Assembly: GCF_003491325.1 (NCBI RefSeq)
Contig: NZ_CP022881.1
Location: 186,001-250,000 of the forward strand
DNA length: 64,000 nucleotides
Source: Staphylococcus sp. M0911
Lineage (GTDB): Bacteria > Bacillota > Bacilli > Staphylococcales > Staphylococcaceae
Direction of reading: 5' to 3'
The position numbers and the translations under genes are program-made. Below, piece after piece: positions 36,506-44,265 of this stretch. Below the pieces are notes generated by a model. The model was not told the origin of the DNA. It worked only from the letters and a program-made list of their open reading frames with translations, and ran no database searches. Position 1 is the stretch's first letter, and each line of letters starts with the position of its first letter.

Positions 36506-38764
36506 CTATTGTTCGATATATCTTCTTAGATGTTTAGCGGTTACAGATTGTTTCACATCAAGTAAGCCTTGTGGTTCGCCGCTATAAAGGAGTTGTCCGC
36601 CTTTATCACCTGCATATGGACCGATATCGATAAACCAATCCGCTTGTGTCATCATCGTTAAGTTATGCTCGATTAGGATTACTGTGTTACCTTGATCAAT
36701 CAAATGGTTGAAACATTCGATGAGTATGGGAAGATCGTCTTCATGAAGACCTGTCGTAGGCTCATCAAAAATAAATATGGCATCATGTACCGTTTCTGTT
36801 AAATATTTACTCAATTTAACACGTTGTATTTCCCCACCAGAAAGCGTATCAAGAGATTGTCCTAGTGTCATATAATTTAAGCCAGTATTTGCTAAAGCTT
36901 GTAATGGTTGAACAATGTGCTTATCATTTTTGAATTTTTCGATGGCTTCTTGGACAGTTAATGATAAAATATCAGCAATTGAGTAGCCATCAACTTTGGC
37001 TTCAAGTACTTCGGGACGATACCTTGTACCACCGCACATTTCACATGTTTGAGAGAAGTCAGGCATAAATGCCAACTCCGTTTTAATAATGCCCTTACCG
37101 TGACATTCGGGGCAGGCACCTTCAGAATTATAACTGAACATACTTTTCTTAAGGCCAGTTTGTTGACTGAAGAACGCGCGCACGTCATCAAAGATATTTA
37201 AATAAGTTAGCAAGTTTGAACGGTTTGATGCGTGGGCAGGTTTTTGGTCTATGAAAATCGCATGGCTATCTTTTTCAAATGCTGATGTAATTAATGAACT
37301 TTTACCTGAACCTGCTACACCAGTTACGACAGTCATTGCATGTTTAGGCAATTGCGTTGTGATATGTTGCAAATTATTTTTAGAAATATCATTAATCTCT
37401 AACATATCATTGTTTGATCTAATGTCATCTTTTAAAGTATGTGTACGATGAAGTGCTTGGCCGGTACTCGTTTGAGATTTGAGTAAATCTCTATAAGTGC
37501 CTTCAAATGTAATCTCACCACCATCTTTACCAGCTAATGGTCCAATATCTATAACATGATCGGCGGTCTTTATAACATCAGGGTCATGTTCTACAACAAG
37601 TACTGTATTACCTTTATCTTTTAAAGATTGTATTAAGTCGTTAATACGTTGAATATCCTCAGGATGAAGTCCAACACTTGGTTCATCGATAATATAGACA
37701 AGGTCACTGAGTGGACTGTTCAAATGTCTGATGAGCTTAATTCGCTGTGATTCACCACCAGATAAGGATGTCGTTTCTCGTGATAAAGTTAGGTAGTTAA
37801 GACCAACATAGCTCAATGATTTAAGTTGTTGTTTGAGTGGTTCGATAATAACTTGTGCTTTGGTCGATTCAATCGTTTCTAAAAACGCTAAAGCATCATC
37901 AATTTGTAAATCGGTAAAATCAGCGATATTCATACCATTGATTTTACAACTTAATACTTTGTCATTAAGTCGTTTGCCTTGGCATGACGGACAAGCATGT
38001 TGACTTACAACACGTTCAATATCTTTCGCAAAGCGCTTCTTTTCAAAGTTATCATTTAATAAAAAGGAACGTCTAAATCTATGAATTAATCCTTCAAACT
38101 TTGCAGTTCTAGGCCAATTAGCTGGCGGATTTTTAAGTTTTGTTGGTTCCGTGTATAAGAACGTGTCCAATTCTTCTTTAGTATAATCTTTTAATTTTTT
38201 ATCATTATCAAATAAACCTGTATATAAATAACGTTTTCCTCTCCAACTGTCAGGACGAAATGATGGAAAGTTAATCGCATCTTCATTTAAAGATTTATCA
38301 AAATCAAGCAGTTCATTTAAATCAATATCTTCGACATAGCCTAAGCCTGAACATGTTTCGCACATGCCTCGTGTATTATTAAATGAAAAGACATCTGAGT
38401 ACCCGACAAATGGTTCGCCAATACGCGACCATAATAAACGTACAGAAGCATAAATATCTGAAATTGTACCTACTGTAGAACGCGAATTTCCACCTAAGCG
38501 TTTCTGATTAATAATCATTGCAACGGGTAGATGTTGAATTTGATCAACTTCCGGTTTGGAATATTGGCTTAATTGATGTTGGATATAACTCGAATAAGTT
38601 TCATTAAGTAAACGTTCAGATTCGGCAGCTAATGTATTAAATACTAGGGAAGACTTACCTGAGCCGGAACGCCCTGTAAATACAGTTAATTGATGTTTAG
38701 GAATGGTGACATTGATATTTTTTAAATTATTTTGTCTGGCACCAATGACTTTGATATCTGACAT
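36506..38764 (-). CDS. UvrA-like ABC protein (short, class II type)
   Basis: A 752-residue twin ATPase, about 200 residues shorter than housekeeping UvrA (~940), so not the excision-repair protein itself. Walker A FTGRSGSGKSSLVF near residue 30 and GVAGSGKSSLITSAF near 486; signatures TTSLSGGESQRIKLIRHL and LDTLSGGEIQRVKLSKY; four zinc CxxC pairs (CETCSGLGY, CPSCQGKRL, CPECHGKG, CEMCGGTRY). This matches UvrA2/DrrC-like proteins associated with drug and DNA-damage tolerance. ATG 38764 after AGAGGTG is preferred over GTG 38773. Confidence 0.87.
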   Translation of the reverse strand: MSDIKVIGARQNNLKNINVTIPKHQLTVFTGRSGSGKSSLVFNTLAAESERLLNETYSSYIQHQLSQYSKPEVDQIQHLPVAMIINQKRLGGNSRSTVGTISDIYASVRLLWSRIGEPFVGYSDVFSFNNTRGMCETCSGLGYVEDIDLNELLDFDKSLNEDAINFPSFRPDSWRGKRYLYTGLFDNDKKLKDYTKEELDTFLYTEPTKLKNPPANWPRTAKFEGLIHRFRRSFLLNDNFEKKRFAKDIERVVSQHACPSCQGKRLNDKVLSCKINGMNIADFTDLQIDDALAFLETIESTKAQVIIEPLKQQLKSLSYVGLNYLTLSRETTSLSGGESQRIKLIRHLNSPLSDLVYIIDEPSVGLHPEDIQRINDLIQSLKDKGNTVLVVEHDPDVIKTADHVIDIGPLAGKDGGEITFEGTYRDLLKSQTSTGQALHRTHTLKDDIRSNNDMLEINDISKNNLQHITTQLPKHAMTVVTGVAGSGKSSLITSAFEKDSHAIFIDQKPAHASNRSNLLTYLNIFDDVRAFFSQQTGLKKSMFSYNSEGACPECHGKGIIKTELAFMPDFSQTCEMCGGTRYRPEVLEAKVDGYSIADILSLTVQEAIEKFKNDKHIVQPLQALANTGLNYMTLGQSLDTLSGGEIQRVKLSKYLTETVHDAIFIFDEPTTGLHEDDLPILIECFNHLIDQGNTVILIEHNLTMMTQADWFIDIGPYAGDKGGQLLYSGEPQGLLDVKQSVTAKHLRRYIEQ

Positions 38765-39000
38765 GTGTTTCACCTCTTAATACGATATTACCCTAATATG
38801 TATTTTCAATTCGTTATGGATATGTATTCAAACACATTCATTTATCATTAGATCAAGTGTGTATAGTTACAAAAAGATAAAATTTGTATAGAATTGGATT
38901 TGATTATTGACTTTTCAGACAAATTTTCGTAACATTTTAATCAATTATTAGTTAAAGTAAGTGTAAGTGATGATGTCGAAATTTTTTATTTTAATATTAT

Positions 39001-39014
39001 TGTAAGCGCTTACC
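39001..39014 (+). promoter_or_regulatory. CcpA cre site before the lipase operon
   Basis: TGTAAGCGCTTACC matches the cre consensus TGWAARCGYTWNCW at 13 of 14 positions. It lies 22 bases before the first small peptide gene and behind an AT-rich promoter region, so carbon catabolite repression of peptide plus lipase is predicted. Confidence 0.72.
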
Positions 39015-39036
39015 AATAAATGAAAGGATGGTTCTT

Positions 39037-39102
39037 ATGAAAGCTTGGTTTACAAAATTAATTGAGTTTTTACCACGTGCAATTGTCAATTTATTCATCT
39101 AG
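39037..39102 (+). CDS. 21-aa hydrophobic cationic peptide upstream of the lipase
   Basis: An ATG with a strong Shine-Dalgarno (AAAGGA, eight bases before it) opens a 21-codon gene: MKAWFTKLIEFL followed by PRAIVNLFI and TAG. A helical wheel places W, F, L, I on one face and K, R, E on the other, as in short membrane-active peptides. It sits directly behind the cre site and 46 bases before the lipase start, so it leads the lipase mRNA. The FLP turn recalls the FLPE and IPE turns of the two small proteins at 42339-42664. A translated leader peptide without independent activity is the alternative. Confidence 0.6.
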   Translation: MKAWFTKLIEFLPRAIVNLFI

Positions 39103-39148
39103 TTATTTAGGATTGGTTTAAAAATTAAATAAAATAGAGGTGCCGAAT

Positions 39149-41392
39149 ATGAAAAATAGAGAAAATAAATATAGTATTCGTAAATTTAGTGTAGGAACAT
39201 CTTCCATTTTAATCGCAGCATTATTATTTATTGGTGGAGGTTCTGCTCAAGCAGCTGAAAATCAAGATAAGGGAAATGTTGATTCAGAAGCACTACAAGC
39301 ACAATCTATTGGGGAACAACAGGGAAATGATGTTAAAAATGAACAAACAAATCAATCTAGTGAATTAAAAAAACAAAACGATAGCGTTGAAGCACAAAAT
39401 GACAATCAACAAGATGTAACACCAACAAGCTTACATAAAGAAACATCTGAGAAAGATACTACACAAACGTCACAAGACAATACTGAAGAGAAACAACCAA
39501 AAGATGCAACAGTAGAAAGTGATCAATCAGTTGACCAAGTACAACAAGATGTTAAAACAGCACCTAAAGAAAAAACAACAGAAGATCAAGCAACAAAGTC
39601 TGTTGAAAAACCAGATACTACAACGCCAAATCAAAAAGACAAAGCTAATGGTAAAGCAGTAAAAGAAGAAACGCCAACGCCTAGTCCAAAGGCGCAAGAT
39701 AAAGCATCATCAACTCAAACACATCAACATGATGTAGATCCAGAATTTAATAGCAGACATAAAGCTTCACAAGTGGATCCAGATTTTAGTCATAAGCAAG
39801 CGCAAAAGAAAGCTGATGTAGATTCAGAGTTCAATAAAAATCATAAAGCGCAACAAGTAGATCCGGATTTCTCTCGTCGTCATGCTACAGAAAAAGCGAC
39901 TCATGCTACTGTGAATAAGGAAAAATCGGATGCCACAATTAATCAAAAAGATCAACATAAAGTGACAGCACAATCAGTTGATCAAACAGCAACAGCTCCG
40001 AATCAAACTGATTCATCTCAAAAATCAAAACAAAAGCAATCTGTCTCTCTTGATCAATTAGAAAAAGATTCACCATTATTATCAAAAGATAATCCAAGTA
40101 AAAAAGATAAAGAACAAAATGACGGTTTACAAGCACTGAAATCAAACTCAGTTGCTACATTAAATAATCAGTCTAAAAATAAAGTAGCTGTAGCAGATAA
40201 AGATCAAACAAATAAGAAAGCCAAACAACAACAGTATAAAAATCATGATCCAATCATTCTCGTTCATGGATTTAATGGATTCACTGATGATATCAACCCA
40301 GCTGTCTTATCACATTATTGGGGCGGCGATAAAATGAACATTCGCCAAGATTTAGAAGAAAACGGCTACAAATCATATGAAGCAAGTATCAGTGCCTTTG
40401 GTAGTAACTATGACAGAGCGGTAGAACTCTACTACTATATCAAAGGTGGTCGTGTAGATTACGGTGCGGCACATGCTGCGAAATATGGACATGAACGATA
40501 TGGTAAAACATATGAAGGTGTATATAAAGACTGGAAACCAGGACAAAAAGTACATTTAGTTGGTCATAGTATGGGTGGACAAACGATTCGCCAACTTGAA
40601 GAACTTTTAAGAAATGGTAACCAAGAGGAAATTGAGTATCAGAAGAAACATGGTGGTACAATTTCACCATTATTCAAAGGCAATAATGATAATATGGTTT
40701 CTTCAATTACAACACTTGGTACACCACATAATGGTACACATGCTTCAGATTTATTAGGTAATGAAGCGGTTGTAAGACAGGTTGTTTATGATATTGGTAA
40801 AGCCTTTGGTAATAAAGATTCAAGAGTCGACTTTGGTTTATCTCAATGGGGCTTAAAACAAAAACCAAATGAATCATATATCGATTATGCTAAACGCGTG
40901 AAAAATTCTAATTTATGGAAATCACAAGACAATGGTTTCTATGATTTAACTCGAGATGGTGCAACAGACTTAAACCGTAAAACATCATTAAATCCCAATA
41001 TTGTTTATAAAACATATACTGGTGAGGCAACGCATCCATCACTATTTGGTAGACAAAAAGCAGATTTAAACATGTTCTTACCATTTATTTTAACTGGCAA
41101 TGTGATTGGTAAAGCAAACGAAAAAGAATGGCGAGAAAATGATGGACTTGTATCTGTGATTTCTTCACAACATCCATTTAATCAAAAATATACACAAGCA
41201 ACAGATAAAAATCAAAAAGGTATTTGGCAAGTAACACCAACGAAACATGATTGGGATCATGTTGACTTTGTTGGACAAGATAGTTCTGATACAGTAAGAA
41301 CTAGAGAAGAGTTACAACAATTCTGGCATGGTCTAGCAGATGATTTAGTACAAAGTGAAAAGCTAACATCTGAGCAAAAAGCACAAGCATAA
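39149..41392 (+). CDS. lip: Secreted YSIRK-type triacylglycerol lipase precursor
   Basis: A 747-residue prepro-lipase. The signal peptide carries YSIRKFSVGTSS and ends near AQA (about residue 36). A polar propeptide of ~330 residues rich in Lys, Gln, Asp and Thr follows; within it VDPEF, VDPDF, VDSEF, VDPDF occur at regular ~19-residue spacing (residues ~198-245). The mature lipase starts near residue 370: IILVHGFNGF oxyanion region, catalytic Ser in LVGHSMGGQTIRQLEELL, then Asp and His in the last 150 residues. ATG 39149 follows AGAGGTG. In staphylococci the propeptide is removed outside the cell. It is cotranscribed with small peptide genes on both sides. Confidence 0.93.
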   Translation: MKNRENKYSIRKFSVGTSSILIAALLFIGGGSAQAAENQDKGNVDSEALQAQSIGEQQGNDVKNEQTNQSSELKKQNDSVEAQNDNQQDVTPTSLHKETSEKDTTQTSQDNTEEKQPKDATVESDQSVDQVQQDVKTAPKEKTTEDQATKSVEKPDTTTPNQKDKANGKAVKEETPTPSPKAQDKASSTQTHQHDVDPEFNSRHKASQVDPDFSHKQAQKKADVDSEFNKNHKAQQVDPDFSRRHATEKATHATVNKEKSDATINQKDQHKVTAQSVDQTATAPNQTDSSQKSKQKQSVSLDQLEKDSPLLSKDNPSKKDKEQNDGLQALKSNSVATLNNQSKNKVAVADKDQTNKKAKQQQYKNHDPIILVHGFNGFTDDINPAVLSHYWGGDKMNIRQDLEENGYKSYEASISAFGSNYDRAVELYYYIKGGRVDYGAAHAAKYGHERYGKTYEGVYKDWKPGQKVHLVGHSMGGQTIRQLEELLRNGNQEEIEYQKKHGGTISPLFKGNNDNMVSSITTLGTPHNGTHASDLLGNEAVVRQVVYDIGKAFGNKDSRVDFGLSQWGLKQKPNESYIDYAKRVKNSNLWKSQDNGFYDLTRDGATDLNRKTSLNPNIVYKTYTGEATHPSLFGRQKADLNMFLPFILTGNVIGKANEKEWRENDGLVSVISSQHPFNQKYTQATDKNQKGIWQVTPTKHDWDHVDFVGQDSSDTVRTREELQQFWHGLADDLVQSEKLTSEQKAQA

Positions 41393-41433
41393 ACAAAAAC
41401 GCTATACGTTAAATAGAGAAAGGAGCATACGCT

Positions 41434-41499
41434 ATGACTGCAGATTTCTTCCAATTAATCGGTTCATTCTTCAAAGTATTAAAAGAATTATTTAAGTAA
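41434..41499 (+). CDS. 21-aa amphipathic delta-lysin/PSM-like peptide
   Basis: A 21-codon gene with AAAGGAG ten bases before ATG: MTADFFQLIGSFFKV then LKELFK and TAA. It has the phenol-soluble-modulin pattern: no signal peptide, start MxAD as in delta-lysin, a hydrophobic face (F, F, L, I, F, F, V, L, L, F) and Lys at the C-terminus. It lies 41 bases behind the lipase stop and right before a strong terminator, so it shares the lipase mRNA. PSM genes are normally in their own agr-controlled operons; a lipase-linked one is unusual. Membrane activity is inferred. Confidence 0.68.
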   Translation: MTADFFQLIGSFFKVLKELFK

Positions 41500-41508
41500 T
41501 ATATGAGT

Positions 41509-41550
41509 AAAGTACCTAACATGCTTTATGAGCATGTTAGGTACTTTTTT
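41509..41550 (+). terminator. Strong terminator of the lipase-peptide operon
   Basis: A 17-bp stem AAAGTACCTAACATGCT / AGCATGTTAGGTACTTT with five-base loop and T run. Confidence 0.92.
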
Positions 41551-41693
41551 AATGTAAAAAGCAATTGAATTTAAATATCTAAATTAAAAAAAGTAAAAAA
41601 TATGTAAAGAAATATAAAAATAAATGATTTGATTTTGAAAAGTTGTATGATAAAGATGTGTCAATAATTCACTTTTGGAAGGAGATTTTAAAA

Positions 41694-42018
41694 ATGAAAA
41701 AAATGACAATGTTAGTAGGTTCGGTACTAGCAGGTACACTCGCAGTTGCAAGATGTATCTGGTGTGGCAGATGCAAGCTCAGTACATAAAACTGCCAAAC
41801 ATCAACAACAAACAACTCAAGGTGACCGTCCTTATGGTGGTATTGCTCCTAAAGGTGTGTCAGAGAAACAATATGAAGAATTAGAAAAGAGATTACCGAA
41901 AGCAAGTGAAGTATCAACTAAAGAATATAATCAATTACTTGATAAAGAAACACAACGCATTGCAGATAAATATAATGTGACGATTCATGCACCACAAAAA
42001 ACATTCCATCCACATTAA
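41694..42018 (+). pseudogene. Small secreted protein gene with single-base frameshift in the signal region
   Basis: ATG 41694 with AAGGAG opens MKKMTMLVGSVLAGTLAVA, a signal peptide, but the frame then runs into a stop after 30 codons. Dropping one A at about 41750-41751 joins it to DVSGVADASSVHKTAK and an ORF ending at 42018, a protein of about 107 aa whose mature part is charged and helical (GVSEKQYEELEKRLPKASEV). It has its own ribosome site and terminator. I do not recognise a named family. Sequencing error or recent inactivation cannot be told apart. Confidence 0.65.
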
Positions 42019-42033
42019 TAATTCATAAATAAT

Positions 42034-42065
42034 AAGGCGTCTCGCACAATGCGAGACGCCTTTAT
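42034..42065 (+). terminator. Terminator of the small secreted protein gene
   Basis: AAGGCGTCTCGCA / TGCGAGACGCCTT perfect stem with three-base loop, followed by TATT. Confidence 0.85.
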
Positions 42066-42128
42066 TGGTAAATAAAAAAGAGCTGAGACATAAAGAAATG
42101 CCTCAGGTTACAATAATATACTCAGTAG

Positions 42129-42218
42129 CGGAGGGAGAAGGATTTGAACCAACGCGAGCACGAAGCTCCTACCAATCATAAATGATTGGCCTCTTAAGCC
42201 AGACTTGAGTATCCCTCC
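42129..42218 (-). tRNA. Degenerate serine-tRNA-like sequence
   Basis: A 90-base cloverleaf-like sequence. The acceptor GGAGGGA / TCCCTCC is a perfect 7 bp with discriminator G as in tRNA-Ser; the D arm CTC..GAG contains AAGTCTGGCTTAA; a long variable arm GAGC-TTCGT-GCTC follows, and a TTCAAAT T-loop is present. Faults: the T stem GTTGG/CCTTC has two mismatches, the anticodon arm is 18 instead of 17 bases and is an 8+2+8 palindrome (CCAATCAT TT ATGATTGG), and no CCA is encoded. It is probably a tRNA pseudogene or a tRNA-like element; I cannot read a sure anticodon. Confidence 0.6.
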
Positions 42219-42338
42219 AAATCGATTAACAATGAACAGTATATAACTATCTATAGTAAATGTAAAGATAAATGGATTAAAATATTAAATATTTGTAGAA
42301 ACGTGCAATATTCTATAAGAATCAATTTAATTTTATAG

Positions 42339-42470
42339 TTAAATCAATCCTTTAACTATACGAATCAAGCCATAAATGAGTTCAGGTATATTTTGAAATA
42401 GAATTTCATAGGTTGTCTCTTTTAGAATGTCCGCTTTTCTTCTTTTACCATTTTTATTTTTTGTTGCCAA
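42339..42470 (-). CDS. 43-aa basic protein with amphipathic C-terminus (small gene B)
   Basis: TTG start seven bases after GGAGGG. It begins with a strongly basic segment (MATKNKNGKRRKADILK) and ends IPELIYGLIRIVKGLI. The last 16 residues parallel those of the upstream 47-aa gene: an I/L-PE turn, then GL, R and a terminal hydrophobic pair. It follows the 47-aa gene after 50 bases on the same strand. No signal peptide. I do not recognise it; possible roles are a membrane-active peptide, a toxin or a bacteriocin-like product. Confidence 0.55.
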   Translation of the reverse strand: MATKNKNGKRRKADILKETTYEILFQNIPELIYGLIRIVKGLI

Positions 42471-42520
42471 AATCTATCCCTCCAGTTAAGCATCATCATA
42501 ATAAAAGTTAAATGCACACT

Positions 42521-42664
42521 TTAAAACAATGAACGAATTAGACGCATAAGACCACCTACCATTTCAGGTAAAAAGTTAAACATGTCTGCCCAAAATGAGC
42601 GTTTAGTTTGTTTTTCATCTTCTGCAATTACTTTTTCGTCTTTCTGGTCTTGTTGAGATGTCAT
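42521..42664 (-). CDS. 47-aa protein with amphipathic C-terminus (small gene A)
   Basis: ATG 42664 with GGGGGT about eight bases upstream. The first 22 residues are polar and highly charged (MTSQQDQKDEKVIAEDEKQT), the last 24 are hydrophobic-cationic: FWADMFNFLPEMVGG then LMRLIRSLF. The charged-then-amphipathic build resembles a leader plus active-peptide precursor, though no Gly-Gly or Cys processing site is obvious (the GG lies inside the helix). It heads a two-gene unit with the 43-aa gene. Not a family I know. Confidence 0.58.
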   Translation of the reverse strand: MTSQQDQKDEKVIAEDEKQTKRSFWADMFNFLPEMVGGLMRLIRSLF

Positions 42665-43043
42665 TGTAGTTACCCCCATATTCATCGTCTTATTGCTTCC
42701 ATTTCATTATAACGTTCATTTAGCATCTATCATAATAAGATGGGGTTATATGGGCTGGTCCAATCCATTTCATATTTGTCACATGATTGTCGAAATTTAA
42801 TCATATACATGATGATGTATAGAGATTCAATTTACAATGAAAGGATATTAAGACGATAGTGCTTTAGAATGCCTAATCCCAAATTGTCTTAATCTTAATA
42901 TAATGAAAATGAAATGAAAGCTTATGAAATCTTGTATTGAAGAATTCGAGAAATTTCTATATACCTCTTCACGTTGTTCAAAATCTTTTGTAGTATAGCA
43001 CTCATGTTGATTTTTTGAACGAAACGAAAAGGGGGAAGCAGTG
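42665..43043. other. Gap between small gene A and the MFS gene
   Basis: About 380 bases without a gene I can support. It must hold the divergent promoters of small genes A/B (minus) and of the MFS exporter (plus). No clear operator, hairpin or RNA motif was recognised. Confidence 0.4.
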
Positions 43044-44213
43044 ATGAGAGAAAATAAAATGATGTTTTTTATTTTTATGTTAGGTACGTTTACTGTTGGT
43101 ATGGCTGAATATGTTGTCACAGGATTGCTTACACAAATATCTGATGACATGCATGTATCTATTTCAAGTGCGGGACTGCTTGTGAGTGTTTATGCGATTA
43201 GTGTGGCAGTGATTGGTCCATTCATGCGTATATTTACGATGAAAGTCCATGCGCATCGCCTGTTACCTGTGCTTGTAGCTATATTTATCGTGAGTAACTT
43301 AGTAGGAATGTTAGCGCCTAATTTTAATGTGCTTTTATTATCAAGATTAATGTCTGCAGCTATGCATGCACCGTTCTTTGGCGTTTGTATGAGTGTAGCA
43401 GCGGCTGTTGCACCACCAGCTAAGAAACCGCAAGCAATTGCCTTAGTTCAAGCGGGTCTAACGATAGCAGTCATGATTGGTGTGCCGTTCGGATCATTTT
43501 TAGGTGGCTTGGCTAATTGGAGAGTTGTATTTGGTATCATGATTATCTTAGCAGTGATAACGATGTTAGGTATGATGAAGTTTACACCACACGTTTCATT
43601 AAGCGCAGAAGCCAATATTTCTAAAGAATTAACCGTATTTAAGAACCCACACATTTTAATTGTGATTTCTATCATCGTATTTGGTTATTCAGGTGTGTTT
43701 ACAACTTATACGTTTATGGAACCAATGATTCATGAGTATGCACCTTTTAAAATAATTGGATTAACCGTATGTTTATTCTTATTTGGACTAGGTGGTGTAA
43801 TTGGTAATTTAGTTACAGGTAGTGTACCAGAACACGCTTTAACTAAATATTTATTCTATACGTTCTTCTTATTATTTATAACCATTATCTTATTCGTTAC
43901 TTTTGTTCATTATGCAGTATTAGCATTACTCATTTGCTTCTTGTTTGGTTTTGGAACATTTGGTACGACACCACTATTAAATAGTAAAATTATTTTAAGT
44001 GCACATGAAGCACCATTACTAGCAAGTACGCTTGCTGCTTCCATATTTAACGTAGCTAACTTTATTGGTGCTATACTTGGTTCAATATTATTATCAATCG
44101 GATTACCATATATGACGATTACGTTCATATCTGGTGGCATTATTATATTAGGTATCATACTCAATACTGTAAATAATGTTTACGAGAAAAAGCACATATC
44201 ATTTCATAACTAA
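43044..44213 (+). CDS. MFS exporter (drug:H+ or sugar efflux type)
   Basis: A 389-residue permease with twelve spans. GMAEYVVTGLLTQISDD at the first helix is the DHA1 family pattern of CmlA/YdhP/AraJ-like proteins, with the A-like loop RLMSAAMHAPFFGV near 95. ATG 43044 follows AAGGGGGAAGCAG; GTG 43041 is less likely. Export of drugs or sugars is the family role; the substrate is unknown. Monocistronic. Confidence 0.82.
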   Translation: MRENKMMFFIFMLGTFTVGMAEYVVTGLLTQISDDMHVSISSAGLLVSVYAISVAVIGPFMRIFTMKVHAHRLLPVLVAIFIVSNLVGMLAPNFNVLLLSRLMSAAMHAPFFGVCMSVAAAVAPPAKKPQAIALVQAGLTIAVMIGVPFGSFLGGLANWRVVFGIMIILAVITMLGMMKFTPHVSLSAEANISKELTVFKNPHILIVISIIVFGYSGVFTTYTFMEPMIHEYAPFKIIGLTVCLFLFGLGGVIGNLVTGSVPEHALTKYLFYTFFLLFITIILFVTFVHYAVLALLICFLFGFGTFGTTPLLNSKIILSAHEAPLLASTLAASIFNVANFIGAILGSILLSIGLPYMTITFISGGIIILGIILNTVNNVYEKKHISFHN

Positions 44214-44216
44214 TTG

Positions 44217-44253
44217 AAAACCCTGTTCGACACATGATCGAGCAGGGTTTTCT
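44217..44253. terminator. Bidirectional terminator between the MFS and 5'-nucleotidase genes
   Basis: AAAACCCTGTTCGA / TCGAGCAGGGTTTT perfect stem with seven-base loop. Confidence 0.88.
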
Positions 44254-44265
44254 CATATTTTATCA

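Noticed and set aside
36506-38764. Housekeeping excinuclease UvrA
   Set aside because: About 190 residues too short and without uvrB; fits the shorter UvrA2/DrrC-like class.
39939-40670. Several minus-strand ORFs across the lipase gene
   Set aside because: They are antisense shadows of the lipase frame with no start signals.
42129-42218. A fully functional tRNA-Leu or tRNA-Ser
   Set aside because: The T stem has mismatches, the anticodon arm has an extra base and no clear anticodon can be read; reported as degenerate.
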